Assembly (NCBI GenBank): GCA_023525715.1
Contig: CM042013.1
Span: 79,844,494-79,908,493 of the forward strand
Origin: Cichorium intybus
Taxonomy: Eukaryota > Streptophyta > Magnoliopsida > Asterales > Asteraceae
Direction of reading: 5' to 3'
Length of the DNA: 64,000 nt
Positions 37,230 through 50,100 of the stretch are shown here, piece after piece. A program made the position numbers and the translations under genes. The notes beneath the pieces were generated by a model, which saw nothing but the letters and a program-made list of their open reading frames with translations, did no database searches and was not told where the DNA came from. The stretch's first letter is position 1; the number at the start of each line of letters is the position of its first letter.

Positions 37230-39117
37230 CTAGTTCCTAAGAAACGACCATGGCCCTGTTCCTGTTCCCATCCTGTAAATACAATCAATAAACTATCAGA
37301 AAAGCTTGTTTTGAATAGCTACCTTCACAACAAAAAAGCAACATTGTTCGTTAGAAGCCGTGGCTAAAAGGTTCGCAGTACATGCTATTTTTGGGTAGTT
37401 GATCAAGATAAAACTTTGATGTTTCAATCATGTAGTGATATATCAGGCGACGAGGTTAAGATATTCATATAGTTTACCTCCATATGCCTGCAATTGCACG
37501 TAATCCCATGAAAATGCTTAAAGCAACCCATATTCCAATGAAATGAGCAACTTCATATAGTCCAAACAATGATCCGATGCTCGCGCTAGACACTAGGATC
37601 TAACAAAAAAAGAATAGAAATCAACATGAGTTCAATGTATACAGTAATGTTTTCGTTCATGAACACGAAAAGTATAAACCAACCATGGAGTATGCAGAAT
37701 AAGCAAAATCAGATGCACCAAAGTTAACTCCATCAAATACGAATGCAACTGAATTGATAGGTTGTGTGCCAGCAACGAACTAATATAGAAATGAGATAAA
37801 ATGGTATTGATCAAATAAAAAGAATTTAAAGGACTTTAAGTTAAACAATGGCGGATAAATAATAAATTACCGGGACTCCTATACTTATGATGTGTATAAC
37901 ATTTGTGTCTTTCGTGAAAATGCCGGAACCAAATTCCAAACCAAGTCCAATAAAAAGGGCGACTCCGAGACCCATTACAAATCCCATCTGCAAATTGAAA
38001 ATCCATAAGATGTTAAGATTAATCAGCAATGGTGTAAATCAGCAGGGGTGGATATACTTTTAGCCCCCTATAGATGTGGGCCTACACTTGGTTTTTATTT
38101 AAAAGAAATACAAAAGCTCCTATCCCTTTACATCTGGATATCTCCATTAGGATTTGTTGAAAATGAAAATTTAATTACAAAGGTTTGTTTACCACGAAAA
38201 TGTTATTTTTAAGTTAGAGATGGTGTCAAAAATTAAAATGAAATTTTAGTTATAACTCGTTAGTTGTAAATATGTATTAAGGTTTAATGAAAATCTAAAT
38301 GTAAAAGTTAGAGATAAATCAACGACAAATCGAGGATGTCATCTTTTGTTAAATGACAGAAATGAAAATAATACAACTAATCTACCAAAGGATTATACAA
38401 CTTCAGAATTTTTTAAAATTTTACTATGAAATTTCTGTTTGTTTTGGATAAATTATAAAAACTTTTTTGTTTGTTGCACGTGTGCGCAACATAAAAATCA
38501 GTCGATATTTATAATTATTGTCCAGGTTTTAAACTGTTGTTGTTGCCATTCATTCCTACCACTTTGGGATGGAAACCATTTGACTATTTGCAACGGTTAA
38601 TACCGTTGTCACACTTGAAATATACCTGTAATACTCGTGATGCAGTTGCTGTTGCCTTTTCATAGTTCTTTTCAGCAAACGATGTAGCAATAATTGCCTA
38701 CAAAATTCAAGTGAACAATATGAATACAAGTCTTGTATGGTTTCAATGAGGGGATGTATGATACTTACCTGCCCAGCAACAGCCAAACCATCTGAAAGAA
38801 GTGAGGATGTCAACCAGACCTGTAAGCATATCTGGAATGCAGCCATAGTCGTTGCACCCAACCTTGCAGCCAACGATGCAGCAAGTGTCACTGGGATCGT
38901 TGCTGCTATTACCTTGAACAACAATAGAGCACCTGTGGACAAAACATGGAAGATGTTGTAACACAAAAGTAGTTTGTGTTGTGATACTCATTTTAATTGC
39001 GTTAAGTCTCATATACCGTTCTTAAGAAACCGACTGAACTGCAAAGCTTTGGTACTTGGAGGTAGTAAGTTAACTTGTTGCATCAGTTTGACCATCAATA
39101 TTAAAGTTATCAAGTAT
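37230..39117 (-). CDS. MATE exons 7-13 (intact copy)
   Basis: Seven exons without internal stops, joining exon 6 in phase (CA from exon 6 plus A of exon 7 gives Gln, then YLITLILMVKLMQQV). Residues about 288-525 cover the second MATE half: six hydrophobic helices, the conserved DGLAVAGQ and QPINSVAFVFDGVNFGASDF, and a TAG stop at 37230. Relative to the left duplicate it keeps the Ala of DGLAVAGQ and the reading frame at the end of exon 11. Intron 6, which joins it to exon 6, is 6.9 kb and full of mobile-element DNA. Confidence 0.88.
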
Positions 39118-39689
39118 CTGTGAGAAAACAGACCATATTTAGCCATATGACATGAAAAGCTTTTTTTTTTTTTTTTTTTGGCAATTATAGAGCAATTCAA
39201 AATTAATTTTTGAAAAAAATTGGGCAGCTTTAGACCCATTTGTAAAGATGACATAGCTTGTCAAAAAATTGTTGGTAGCCAGCCCGCTAGAAAGCTTTAA
39301 TTATAATCAGACTAATAACCAAGACTTTAGACAATTAATGTAATGTGAACTATACACTTCTCTCAGAAGTTGATGTCATTACATGGTAATCATTAATTTA
39401 TAAGATTTTACCCGGTAAACTTCCTTTTTCTTCCACTAAAAAATATGCAATTGAAACTTAAGTATTATTTTCATATGAAAAATAAAATTTCCATTAACTG
39501 GTTACTACTTCGGTTGTAACAACAAAAAATATATATTTTTTCACTCTTTCTTTCAATAAAAACCGACCCATTTACTCATCTATTTTGTCCTTTTTATCAT
39601 ATCAAGTAAAACTTTATGAAGGAAAACATAAATTTTGCACTTCTATGATTTTTTGTGTTTTTCTTGTCGTTTCCCTTTTTCGCTATATT

Positions 39690-40470
39690 AAATATTGTTA
39701 GGATCTTGCTACTGGACCCGAAATTTCTATCTTTGAAGATGTGGATGATCATGCATTTTTTTATAGCGGAGTGGGACCGGGACAATGCTCTCAACCTCAT
39801 CCGTATCTTCATGGTATGCTTCAATTCAATCTCGCCTATGGTCTTAAAGTGAACCAGTTCAAAAGCCAAGTGTTTGGGATCGGGGTTCTCCCCTTCTCCT
39901 ACTTGGAGGAGGTCCATGTGGGGCCAAGATGTCGAGAATATGTCACTGGCGTCTCTCATCGAGAAGTTGCATTCGAAACTTTCCGTTTGGAAAGCTAATT
40001 ATTACCTCTCCTTTGGAACATTTTGTGCAAGTCGATGTTGGGTAATCTTGGGATTCACCTTTTAGCTCTTTTTAAAGGTCCCGAAAAAATTATTTGAATG
40101 CATGAAAGCATACGTAACAAATTTTTTTATGGGTGGGAATGAGTAAAGGAAGAAAGTAACTTGGGTGGCTTAGAATAAAGTAACTAATAGCAAGGAGGCG
40201 GCCTCAAGATCAGTAGCTTAAAGGCAAATAATATGGATCTAATGAAAAGCGGTAGTATCGTTTCCAATTAATGAAGGAGGATTCTCTTTGGAAGAAGGTT
40301 GTAATTGATCTTTATGGTCATAGAGGGGGTCTCGGGGCCATGTCTCTGGTTATTAACAGAAGGGTGTTTGGAGCAATAATAAAATCTTTTTAAGGGGCTA
40401 GAGACTAATAATATAAATCTTAAAGGCCTTTTCATTAAGGAGATTAGAGTCAGAGGTACACTAAAAGTAG
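39690..40470 (+). pseudogene. LINE reverse-transcriptase remnant, right copy
   Basis: Twin of 30330-31110, in intron 6 of the MATE gene and antisense to it. It shows VDDHAFF, DNALNLIRIF, GLKVNQFKSQVFGIGVLPFS, then LGIHLLALFK and GGLKISSLKANNMDLM sense, with several frame changes. The order is that of a plant LINE RT C-terminal half. Confidence 0.7.
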
Positions 40471-40879
40471 GACGAGCATCTAGGGAAGAGAGAATATTTG
40501 GTTGAGAGGTTCGTTATGCTATTGGCCTTGAATAGGGAAGAGAGAATCTTTAGTAAATGGGCCATATGGGTTTACTTTGGAGATCTGAAAGGACGTGCAT
40601 CACCAGGCGGAATCGCCTGGCTGCAGGTTAGCAGGTAGCCTTGTGGGGCCGCCGACGCTGTCGGGAAAACGAGGCCGTCGCTTGCGGGTAGGAGAAAGGT
40701 CGATGTTGGTGGGGTTCACGAAACCGATGAGTAAAGCTTTTTCCAATAAAAAAAAATAAAATACTCAAAAAATAATTACCCCTCCATCATTCTTATAAAT
40801 ACCTCTTTCTACCCCTTTTAAAAATCATATATTTTCTACATTTCTCAACTCTTAAAAATCATAAACTAACTTTATATTT

Positions 40880-41200
40880 TTTTTTTTAAAATTGGCTGCG
40901 TTTGGAAACAACCGCCTGGGCTCCAATTAAAAAGGTGGTTTTGGCAACCGCCTTCGTCGACATCAATGAGGAGCCGACGTTGGCGACCAACGGTCAATTC
41001 TGGAAATATATGGTAACATATTGGTCTAGAAGTGGCAGAATTTAACACAATTCACTTTAACCTATCGGCGAACTGGCAAAAGGCAGTAACCGAAAATGAG
41101 ATTTTGGAACAAGCTCTAGACTAATATCAGCTGGCATACAACAAAGAGTTTACGAACATCGAAGCTTGGAATGTTAAGAAAAATTCACCTAAGTGGTCAA
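40880..41200 (+). pseudogene. NAM-associated-domain protein remnant, right copy
   Basis: Longer than the left copy. After a damaged N-terminus with TTAFVDINEEP-like sense it reads HFNLSANWQKAVTENEILEQ, a stop in ALD*YQLAYN, then EFTNIEAWNVKKNSPKW. The final EAW-NV-K-x-x-PKW pattern matches the NAM-associated C-terminal domain family (DAWRVLRxHPKW type) carried by PIF/Harbinger-linked genes. It is broken by at least one stop and one frameshift. The 3' non-coding tail (41210-41480) matches 21758-22034 in reverse. Confidence 0.6.
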
Positions 41201-41619
41201 CTTGTTTTATGTATTGATTTATAGTATTTAGGATTTTAATTATTGATTTAGGTTTTAATTTCCCATATTTCGGATTTAAATTATCGTTTTAGGATTTTTT
41301 AATTTTATTTTGTAATGATGTGTTTTTTAAATTAAACGCTATTTGTTTTTTTTAATTTTATTTATTACTTTCTTAAATTATTTTAAATATTAAATTAAAT
41401 ATTATTTATTTGATAAATTTTAATATAGCAAATCTAATGTGACATTAAGTGTTGGGAAAGATGGGTTACATGTGTGAATTGATAAAAGATGGAAATAAGT
41501 TGATAAAAGAAGAAGGTGAAAGAATAAAGAAATACTAATATGACATGTGGGTTGGAAGGATTAGGAGAGATGGACTCTCCCACCATAATGGGATCTATTA
41601 TGATGAGTAGTCCTTCCTC

Positions 41620-43894
41620 TAAGATATCCTCGATTTTGTTTCTAAAAAAGGATTCTCAAAAAGTCAAAACGCATGACGACTATTAGGCACAATGTTTAGA
41701 ACATTTATGCGAGTGATGTGGCACTTCAAGAACTCTATTGTTTAGAATAGGGAGGGGGAGTCTCATAGGAATAGGGTTTTAGTTAGCGAGATTAAGTTTT
41801 ATACTTACAATTGAGTGGATGTTTGATGTTTGAGCTTGAACTTGTGGTGTTGTGACCCCTTGAGGTTTTTACCCAACCTTTACCGCTAGCCCTTCTGTGG
41901 TTTTTTCTATGTTACTTTAAGCCTCACAATTCTAAAGATAGGATTTTTCTAACTTATGTTAAGTTCATTGATTGCGATTCTATAAAATACATGATCACTT
42001 CATTTCCAATTATTATAAACTAGACGAACATTCGTCGTTGCAAATAATAGAATAATGTAAAAAGTATTAAAAATATATGGTATAAAAAATAACTTTGTTT
42101 TATCATTAACTTTGAAATACTAATTGTTATATTAAATTGTGGCAAAATATTCTAATTATTATAAATATATTGATAATATGTTTATGTATTCAAACCACGT
42201 AATATACATAGCTTCTACCCACACGTTACATATGAAAAATAATAATAAATATATTTTTTGATTGATAATTTTTTAACTATTATTGTGGTTATTCAATTCA
42301 CGTAGACATCTTTTAAATTCAAATCATCTTAGTGATATCAATATTTAAGTTTATTTTAAATGAAATTAAATATAGTTTTTATTTAATATTATTTTTACCC
42401 ATTTTAATAATTAATAAAATTAAAAATAAATTATTTAGAAAAATTTAAACTTTGATCATGATTATTATTTCAAATATTAATCATTTCTATACGTTAACCT
42501 AATATATTTTTTAATTTTATGTTAAATATACCTATTATTATTTTTATTAACTAAAATCTACTTGTTTGAAAAAAAATATTATTGCAAAAAAATTTTCGTT
42601 AAGTTTGTTAATTTGATATTTTGATTTAAGCTTTACATTTAACCTTATTATGGTTAATCAACTTATATAGACTTTACAAAATCGTATGATTTATATAACA
42701 TTATTCATGCATTGTGTGTGAATCAAATTAAATATTTTTAGTATTAATTTTAATTTTTTTATCAATAGTTAGTTTAAAAATAACTTCTTTAACTATTTAA
42801 TTTCAATCATGAATATTATTTCAATAATAGTTGCTATTTTCAAGATAAACGTAATACTTCTTTATTTTATGTTATTTATAACTATTTTATTTAAAATGAC
42901 TTAAAACCCCGTCTATTTTCAGAATTTCATTATTAGTAAAAATAGCTTTTGATTAAAATTTGTAATAACTTGATATTTCGAGCTAGATTTTATATGTAAT
43001 AATATACTTAAAAGTTTTTTTTATCTATTTTAATCGTAGCTAGTCTTTGAACAAATTTTTTATAGTTCACTTCATCATTTGATTTATGTTTTGAAACTAA
43101 TGTCATATTTAAATAAACAAATTATATATATTATATTAATAGTTAGAAAATGGTAACATTGAAAATATAATATTTATGTCAAATTTAAATAATAAATTAA
43201 GTATTTATGTCGAAAAGTGAAGATTTAATATTAAAATTAGAATATGATGGAGTTTAATTTCTTAACTGAAAGAGAAATTGAAAATTTTGGAGATTTAACA
43301 TGAATATGTTTAAAGTATTTTTGACTCTATTATAATAGATATATAGATAATAATTTTGTAGGTTATAAATAAATATAAAATTAACTAGTTAACCATTATT
43401 ATTACATTAAAATTTAAATATTAAATTTTTTTAACATATATATTTAAATCCAAAAATTGTAATTTTTATATAATCACAAGATATCAATAAATGATCAACT
43501 TTGTTATAAGTAGTTAACACCATTTCTTCTATATTTTACTTTTTAATCGTTATAATTTCTTATTATTGTTATTTTTATTATTTACATTCTCTCTATATAC
43601 ATAGAGAATGTAATGGTTACAAGTATCATACTTGTATATCAAACATACACAATAAACAAATAGTTATCACGCTATATTTATATATAAGGATAATTGATAG
43701 AAATTTTATGGTTAATGACCATAATAGTCGTCATATACAAAAATACAAACACTATGTTTATCGTTATATTGAAACTATATATTAATTAATCTATATCATG
43801 TGACATCGACATCAAATCTACATCTTATTGTTGGCATACTCTATTATCAACAAAGTTTTAATTGTTCATATATACACATTTCATGTTTTTTTTT
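41620..43894. other. AT-rich intron-6 DNA
   Basis: No coding sense. 42320-43205 is the tail of the right duplication unit. The rest is AT-rich with scattered TA runs and nothing recognised. Confidence 0.5.
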
Positions 43895-45233
43895 GGGTAA
43901 ATTGCATAAAAGTCACTAACTTTTTCAATTTTCTCGATTTTGACACTGTATTTTTAGTTTTTGCAATTAAGTCATTATGTTTTCAGAAAATTGCAATTAA
44001 GTCATTAAGTTTTCCAAAAAGTTGCGAAAATGACCATATGACAGGATGGCAACAGGTTACCAGGTCATATAGTCAAATTTGCAATTTTTCAGAAAACATA
44101 ATGACTTAATTGCAAAAATAAAACATAGTGTCAAAATCGAAAAATCTGGAAAAGTTAGCTAATTTTATGCAATTTACCCTATACAATTTATATAACTTAA
44201 TCATTTTACATGCCCTATACGTGTCCAAAAAAATAAATGTTGTTACCTTGTTTTTCCATTTAAAGTAATCAAATTTATTGTCCTAAAAATGGAATTTCAA
44301 AAAGATTTAGGATAAATGCATACGAATAACAACTAACTTACATGCCCTCAGTGTGAATATCCTATTGGGTAATTGGTTATGTAAACAATGTCTTTATATG
44401 ATGGGTTATAAAAATCTATATTGATGTTCGTTCATTTACAAAGATACTTTACGCTAAGTAGATAAAAAGTTCAATATACTTTTACCATTTTTTCAATCGA
44501 GTCCATCAACTTTCTTATTGAAAAAAAAATATTTGGCAATACAACCTGCTAAGGTAGTAGCATTTGCATACTCGAAGACATAAAATGTGTAATTTTAATC
44601 ACTAGATTTTTTGAAAGACTTAATCGCTAAAAATTGTGAAAATAGACAAAATAAAGAAAGGCGCTGTCTTATTCGAAATTAAAGTACTTGTTTTCAATAA
44701 AACAAAAAGTGTATACTCATTTTCAATAAAAAAAACTTAATTTCAATGAAACAAAAATATTAAGAGTTTAAACTAGAATTTTTTTATGTAAAAGAAGGTT
44801 TCGTATGCATTTAGCCTAAATTTTTTTGAAATTCTACTTTTAGGATAATAAATTTGATTATTTTAAATAGAAAAACAAGGTAACAACAAATTTATTTTTT
44901 TGGACACGTATGAGACATGTAAAGTGATTAAGTTATATAAATTGCATAAGGTAAATTGCATAAAATTCGCTAATTTTTCCAGATTTTTCGATTTGGACAC
45001 TATGTTTTATTTTTGCTATTAAGTCATTATGTTTTCTGAAAAATTGCAAATTTGACCATATGACCTGGTAACCTGTTGTCATCCTGTCATATGGTCGTTT
45101 TCGCAACTTTTTGGAAAACATAATGACTTAATTGCAATTTTCTGAAAACATAATGACTTAATTGCAAAAACTAAAAATACAGTGTCAAAATCGAGAAAAT
45201 TGAAAAAGTTAATAACTTTTATGCAATTTACCC
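43895..45233. mobile_element. Foldback MULE-like element, copy 1
   Basis: 1339 bp, starting GGGTAAATTGCATAAAAGTC and ending ATGCAATTTACCC. The outer 290 bp on each side are inverted copies of each other, with a unique AT-rich centre of about 750 bp. The flanks are nine T (43886-43894) and eight T plus C (45234-45242), compatible with a 9-bp duplication. No transposase frame. It sits in intron 6 of the MATE gene. The near-identical copy at 53148 has a clear 9-bp duplication. Confidence 0.85.
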
Positions 45234-46040
45234 TTTTTTTTCGTTAAATGTTGTCCTTATATAGTGAAAGAAAATCCTTAAAGTTTTTTACAGAACTAGC
45301 TCTCAGAATTAATTAATTTGTATAAGTATATAAATAAATAAATATATAGTTCTTTAGTGATTTGTATAACTTTATAAAATCACATAATGAAAGAAAGTGT
45401 TAAAATGTTAGTTTTTTAGTGGTAAAAATTCTTTAGAAAAAGTGAGATAGTTAGATAAAACAAAACTAAAAGTTGGTTATTATCTAAACTATTTTAAATA
45501 AAATATCATGTTATCATCATATCACTTTATAAAACAAGTTAATCTTTATATTTCAAATAAATAAAAACAAAAAATTTATATGTAAAACCCCTCAATAATA
45601 AATATAAATAATATTCAATATTAATATCAGTTAAAAATTGATACTTGAATTTTTATTTGTATATTTTCAGCAGCTGATACGTAAAATTTGGTGATATATT
45701 AATGTTCATACATGAATTATAAAATAATCAGGCGAGTAACAGATCTCATGAAGGCGATCATATTCACGCCAATATTGAATATTACATAACGAATATGTAA
45801 TAAGATCTTTTTAACAGTGCAGTTTGGTAAAAGTGATACAAAGAGTTTAATTATATATATCTCTCTATATGCATGCTGCTCCGTTTCAAGATTATTTTTG
45901 TCAAAGGGTTACAAAATGATTTAAATTAAAACCGCCTTATTTTTGCAAAACTTTTTATGAGCTCTATATATAATTGCAAAAAAAACTCCGAAATCGTGGA
46001 TGAAAACAAACGCAATGCATAAATACGAAAGGCTAATTAC
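45234..46040. other. AT-rich intron sequence before exon 7 side
   Basis: No frame or repeat recognised. It ends at the GT donor of exon 6 (46040-46039 on the minus strand). Confidence 0.5.
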
Positions 46041-46287
46041 TGGGAAAGAACATGAGCAATGGCTGCACCACTAACACCCAATTTGCATGCAAACATAAGA
46101 ATTGGATCTAAGATTATGTTTGCTACATCTCCTGCAACTGCACCAGAACAGGAAAATATGTTACAACATTAATTGAGCAAAAAAATGTTAGCTTCGCCTC
46201 TCGATTATAAAAATATGACGCTAGTGATATACCGGTGGCGTATAAAGGAGTTTTAGTATCCTTGAAACCACGAAAGACACCTTGCAT
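46041..46287 (-). CDS. MATE exon 6 and second part of exon 5
   Basis: Exon 6 (46137-46041) encodes VAGDVANIILDPILMFACKL and continues to AIAHVLSQ. Exon 5b (46287-46233) encodes GVFRGFKDTKTPLYAT. The intron between them has GT/AG borders and 95 bp. The 5' edge of exon 5b abuts the Copia LTR with the TGCAT duplication at 46283-46287. Confidence 0.9.
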
Positions 46288-46505
46288 TGATAAATAATAA
46301 TTCAGAATATTTGGTTTTCTAGATGCTTACATAAGTGCTTACCACATCCTTGTTAGATTTCTGGAAGTTTGAAGTATTCAAAGTCAAATAAATGTTTTTA
46401 AATTAGTTGGTAGGTAATAAACTTGGCTATAAATAGCCATGCAAGAACTTAAAACATTGTACCACTCCTCAGTTTATTAATAAACACTCCTCCTTCTTCC
46501 CAACA
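46288..46505 (+). mobile_element. 5' LTR of the young Copia
   Basis: 218 bp, with TATA-type CTATAAATAG at 46437-46446. Short LTRs like this are common in Copia. Confidence 0.96.
46437..46446 (+). promoter_or_regulatory. LTR TATA box of the young Copia
   Basis: GGCTATAAATAGCC, a palindromic TATA region 59 bp from the LTR end. The identical copy in the 3' LTR (51569-51578) could drive transcription outward into MATE exon 5a. Confidence 0.55.
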
Positions 46506-46690
46506 CTTGGTATCAGAGCAAATCTGGGCAGCCACTTGTTTTTTCGGTCAAAATTTTTTTGTCTCTAAATCAATTTCCGAGCACACCATTGGAAAGGTCT
46601 CGTTTCCAGGATTCGGAATATATTTTTTTTGTGATTTTTCGACCATCGGAAAATTTGGCCGGAATAGTGACCAAATCCGCCGGAGAAGAC

Positions 46691-46866
46691 GATACTGTAT
46701 CACCGGAGACTGTAGCAGTTCGCCGGAGAAGACGATACTGTAGCAGTCCGACACTGTAGCAGTCCGATCCTATACTGTAGCAACCCGATCCGATACTGTA
46801 GCAGTCCGATCCGACACTGTAGCAGTCCGATCCGACACTGTAGCAGTCCGTCACTGTAGCAATCCG
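46691..46866. repeat. Leader minisatellite 1 (CTGTAGCAGTCCGATC units)
   Basis: About eight units of 15-23 bp, each with ACTGTAGCA(G/A)TCCGA or a close variant, in the untranslated leader of the Copia between primer site and gag. Confidence 0.85.
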
Positions 46867-47085
46867 AGAAAGTTCATTTTAGCCCCTAAACTTCTGAAAA
46901 AGTTCATTTTAGACCCAGAACTTCTGTGAAAGTTCATTTTAGCCCCCGGACTTCTGAAAAAGCTCATTTTAGACCCAGAACTTCTTAAAAAAATTCATTT
47001 TAGCCCCAGAACTTCCGAAAAAGTTTAGTTTCAACCCCGAACTTCTGAAAAAGTTCATTTTACCTCCTAAAATTTCAGAAAATAG
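46867..47085. repeat. Leader minisatellite 2 (31-bp units)
   Basis: Seven tandem units of about 31 bp, typified by AAAAGTTCATTTTAGACCC followed by AGAACTTCTG, alternating between CCC and ACCC versions. It directly precedes the gag start. Confidence 0.88.
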
Positions 47086-47127
47086 TCTTTTGGCCCCCAT
47101 ATTTTAAAAAAGGCTATATTGTTGTTT

Positions 47128-50100
47128 ATGCCCAAGTACCAATCTCGAGAAGAGATGGCAGGAAACAATGGTGAAAAGGATGGACAGGTCACCCTCCACT
47201 ATCCGATGTTGTCAAGAACGAATTATGCTGCATGGGCGATCAAGATGAAAGTGTTCATGCAAGCCCAAGGTGTGTGGGATGCTGTTGAGCCACGAACTAC
47301 AAACACGGCAGTAGATGTGAAGAAAGACAAGATGGCTCTCGCGGCCATCTATCAGAGCATTCCAGAAGATTTGCTACTTGGATTAGCAGAAAAGAAAACA
47401 TCCAAGGAAGCATGGGAAGCCTTGAAGACACAGTTTATGGGAGAAGAAAGAGTGAGGACCGCCAGAATTCAAACTCTAAAGGCTGAGTTTGAATCACTAA
47501 ACATGAAGGAATCAGAAGGAGTGGATGAGTTCGCTGTGAAGGTGAACAATGTCGTGAGTACCATGCGAGCATTGGGAGACACGGTGGAGGAGTCATATGT
47601 GGTAAAGAAGTTGTTAAGGGCGGTACCAAGCAGATTTCTCCAAATCGCCTCAACACTTGAGCAATTTGGAGATCTAGACAACATGACAGTGGAAGAAGTG
47701 ATCGGAAGGCTCAAAGCACATGAAGAACGAATGAGAGGCCATGGTGATAATGATGATCGAAAACTTCTCTTGACACACCAAGAGTGGTCAGAGAGAAATA
47801 AGAAGAAGGGAGAAGGTGACTCCAAGTCTAAATCAAATCGTGGCGGATTTGGGGGTTCGCGAGGCAGAGGCAGAGGAAGAGGAGGAAACAGCAGTGGTCG
47901 TGGTGGTCGTAGTGGTCGTGGCAGAGGTGGATCACACTACCAGAAAGATGGAGGCCGTAGCACTTTAAATAATCAAGATAAAAGTAGGGTCCAGTGCTAC
48001 AATTGTCAAGAATTTGGCCACTATGCAGCAGAATGTACAAACCCAAGACGTGAAAGAAGACAAGAAAACAACTTGATTCGCGAACAAGATGTCAATGAGC
48101 CAGCACTATTGTTAGCTTCGTTTGACAATGGTGAAGTTTCCTTAAATGAAGAAAATGTATTCCCAGAGTTGAGAAAACGGAATGATGAGGTGAAGCGATC
48201 AAGTATCTGGTATCTCGACACAGGAGCCAGTAATCACATGACCGGTGATAAAGATAAGTTTTGTGACTTGAATCAGACTGTTCATGGCTACGTGAAGTTT
48301 GGAAACGAATCAAAGGTAAAGATCGAAGGCAAAGGTTCAGTCGTATTTCAATGTAAGAATGGTGAACATCGAAAGCTTAATGAAGTCTATTACATTCCAG
48401 ACTTATGTAGCAACATCATAAGTTTGGGACAGTTAGCAGAGGGTGGTGATGAAATCACGATCAAAGATCCATTCTTATGGGTCCGTGATGCAACAGGGAA
48501 GTTGTTGATGAAGGTTAGAAGATCTCCAAATCGACTGTACAAGATAGAGTTGGATGAAGTCAATTCGATGTGTCTAACCGCTCGAATAGGTGATCCAACA
48601 TGGTTGTGGCATATGAGAATGGGTCATATAAATTTTAATTCAATGAAATACATGGCGGAGAAGAAGCTGGTTGAAGGAATGCCAAAACTAAACATTCCTC
48701 AACAACCTTGTGAAGGGTGCCTCATGGGAAAACAGACAAGGAGTCCATTCCCTACACACACGAATTATAGAGCAAAGAAGAAGCTTGAACTAATTCATGG
48801 CGACTTATGCGGCCCAGTATCACCCCCTACACCATCTGGCAATAGGTACTTTATGTTGTTAGTTGATGACTATAGCAGAGTTATGTGGGTTTATCTGCTA
48901 AAGACAAAAGATGAAGCTCTTCAAGTCTTTAAGAACTTCAGGAGCTTAGTAGAAGTTGAAACTGGGGAGAAGATGAAAGTTTTCAGAACTGATCGTGGTG
49001 GTGAATTTCTGTCAAAAGAATTCACCACATACTGCAAGGAAACAGGGTTGGAAAGACATTACACATCCCCATATTCTCCACAGCAAAATGGGGTGGTGGA
49101 GAGAAGAAATCGAACGGTATTGGAGATGGTTAGGTGTAATTTGAAAACCATGAAAATGCCAGACACGTTATGGGGTGAAGCTGTGAATCACTCTGTTTAT
49201 GTTCTAAACAGAGCTCACACGAAAGCATTGAAAGACACAACTCCATACGAAATGTGGACAGGGAGAAAGCCACATGTTGAACATCTTAGGGTGTTTGGTT
49301 GTATTGCACATATGAAAGTCTCCAAAGGCCACCTGACAAAACTAGATGAAAGAAGTAAGCGATTGGTTCATCTGGGAGTTGAGAAGGGATCAAAGGCATA
49401 TAGATTGGTTGATCCGGACACCGGAAAGATATATGTGAGTAGAGATGTGGTTTTCGAAGAACAAGAAGGTTGGGTGTGGGAGAAGAGTTCAAAAATTAAA
49501 GCCACACCAGGTATGAGCTTCACCGTCGAAGGTTTTAACCTAGATGACTTGTACAATGAAGATTCTGAGTCGGAATCACGAACACCGGAACAAAATCTTG
49601 GGTCTCCACAAAGTGACAGTGATCAGACCGAAGAAAGTTTCCAGCCCATAAATTCTCCACAAGACTCCCCGATAAGCTCACAAAATATACCCATCAACTT
49701 ATCGGATACACCCAATTCACCGATCACCCAAAATTCCCCAATTTCGTCTCCAAGCTCCGCCTCAAGCTCCACAGGCGGTGGTGCTCCCAAACGATTCCGC
49801 TTATTCACAGACTTATACGACCAAACTGAAGAAATTGAAGAATTAATGATGATTCGCAATGATGACGAGCCAGTCTCGTACACGGAAGCAAGCAAGAGAA
49901 AAGTGTGGATTGAAGCTATGAATGCTGAATTAGCATCAATTGAGAAGAACAAGACTTGGAGTTTGGTCGATCTCCCTAAGGATCGCAAAGCTATAGGGTT
50001 AAAATGGGTGTACAAAGTGAAACGAGATCCAAGTGGAAAGATTGTGAAGTATAAAGCGAGGCTTGTGGCAAAAGGGTACGTCCAAAAACGAGGAGTTGAT

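Noticed and set aside
43828..45121. Frames within the foldback element
   Set aside because: They lie in the inverted repeats and recur as near-copies at 54185, with no transposase motif.
47435..50015. Minus-strand frames within 47435-50015
   Set aside because: Antisense shadows of the intact gag-pol frame.
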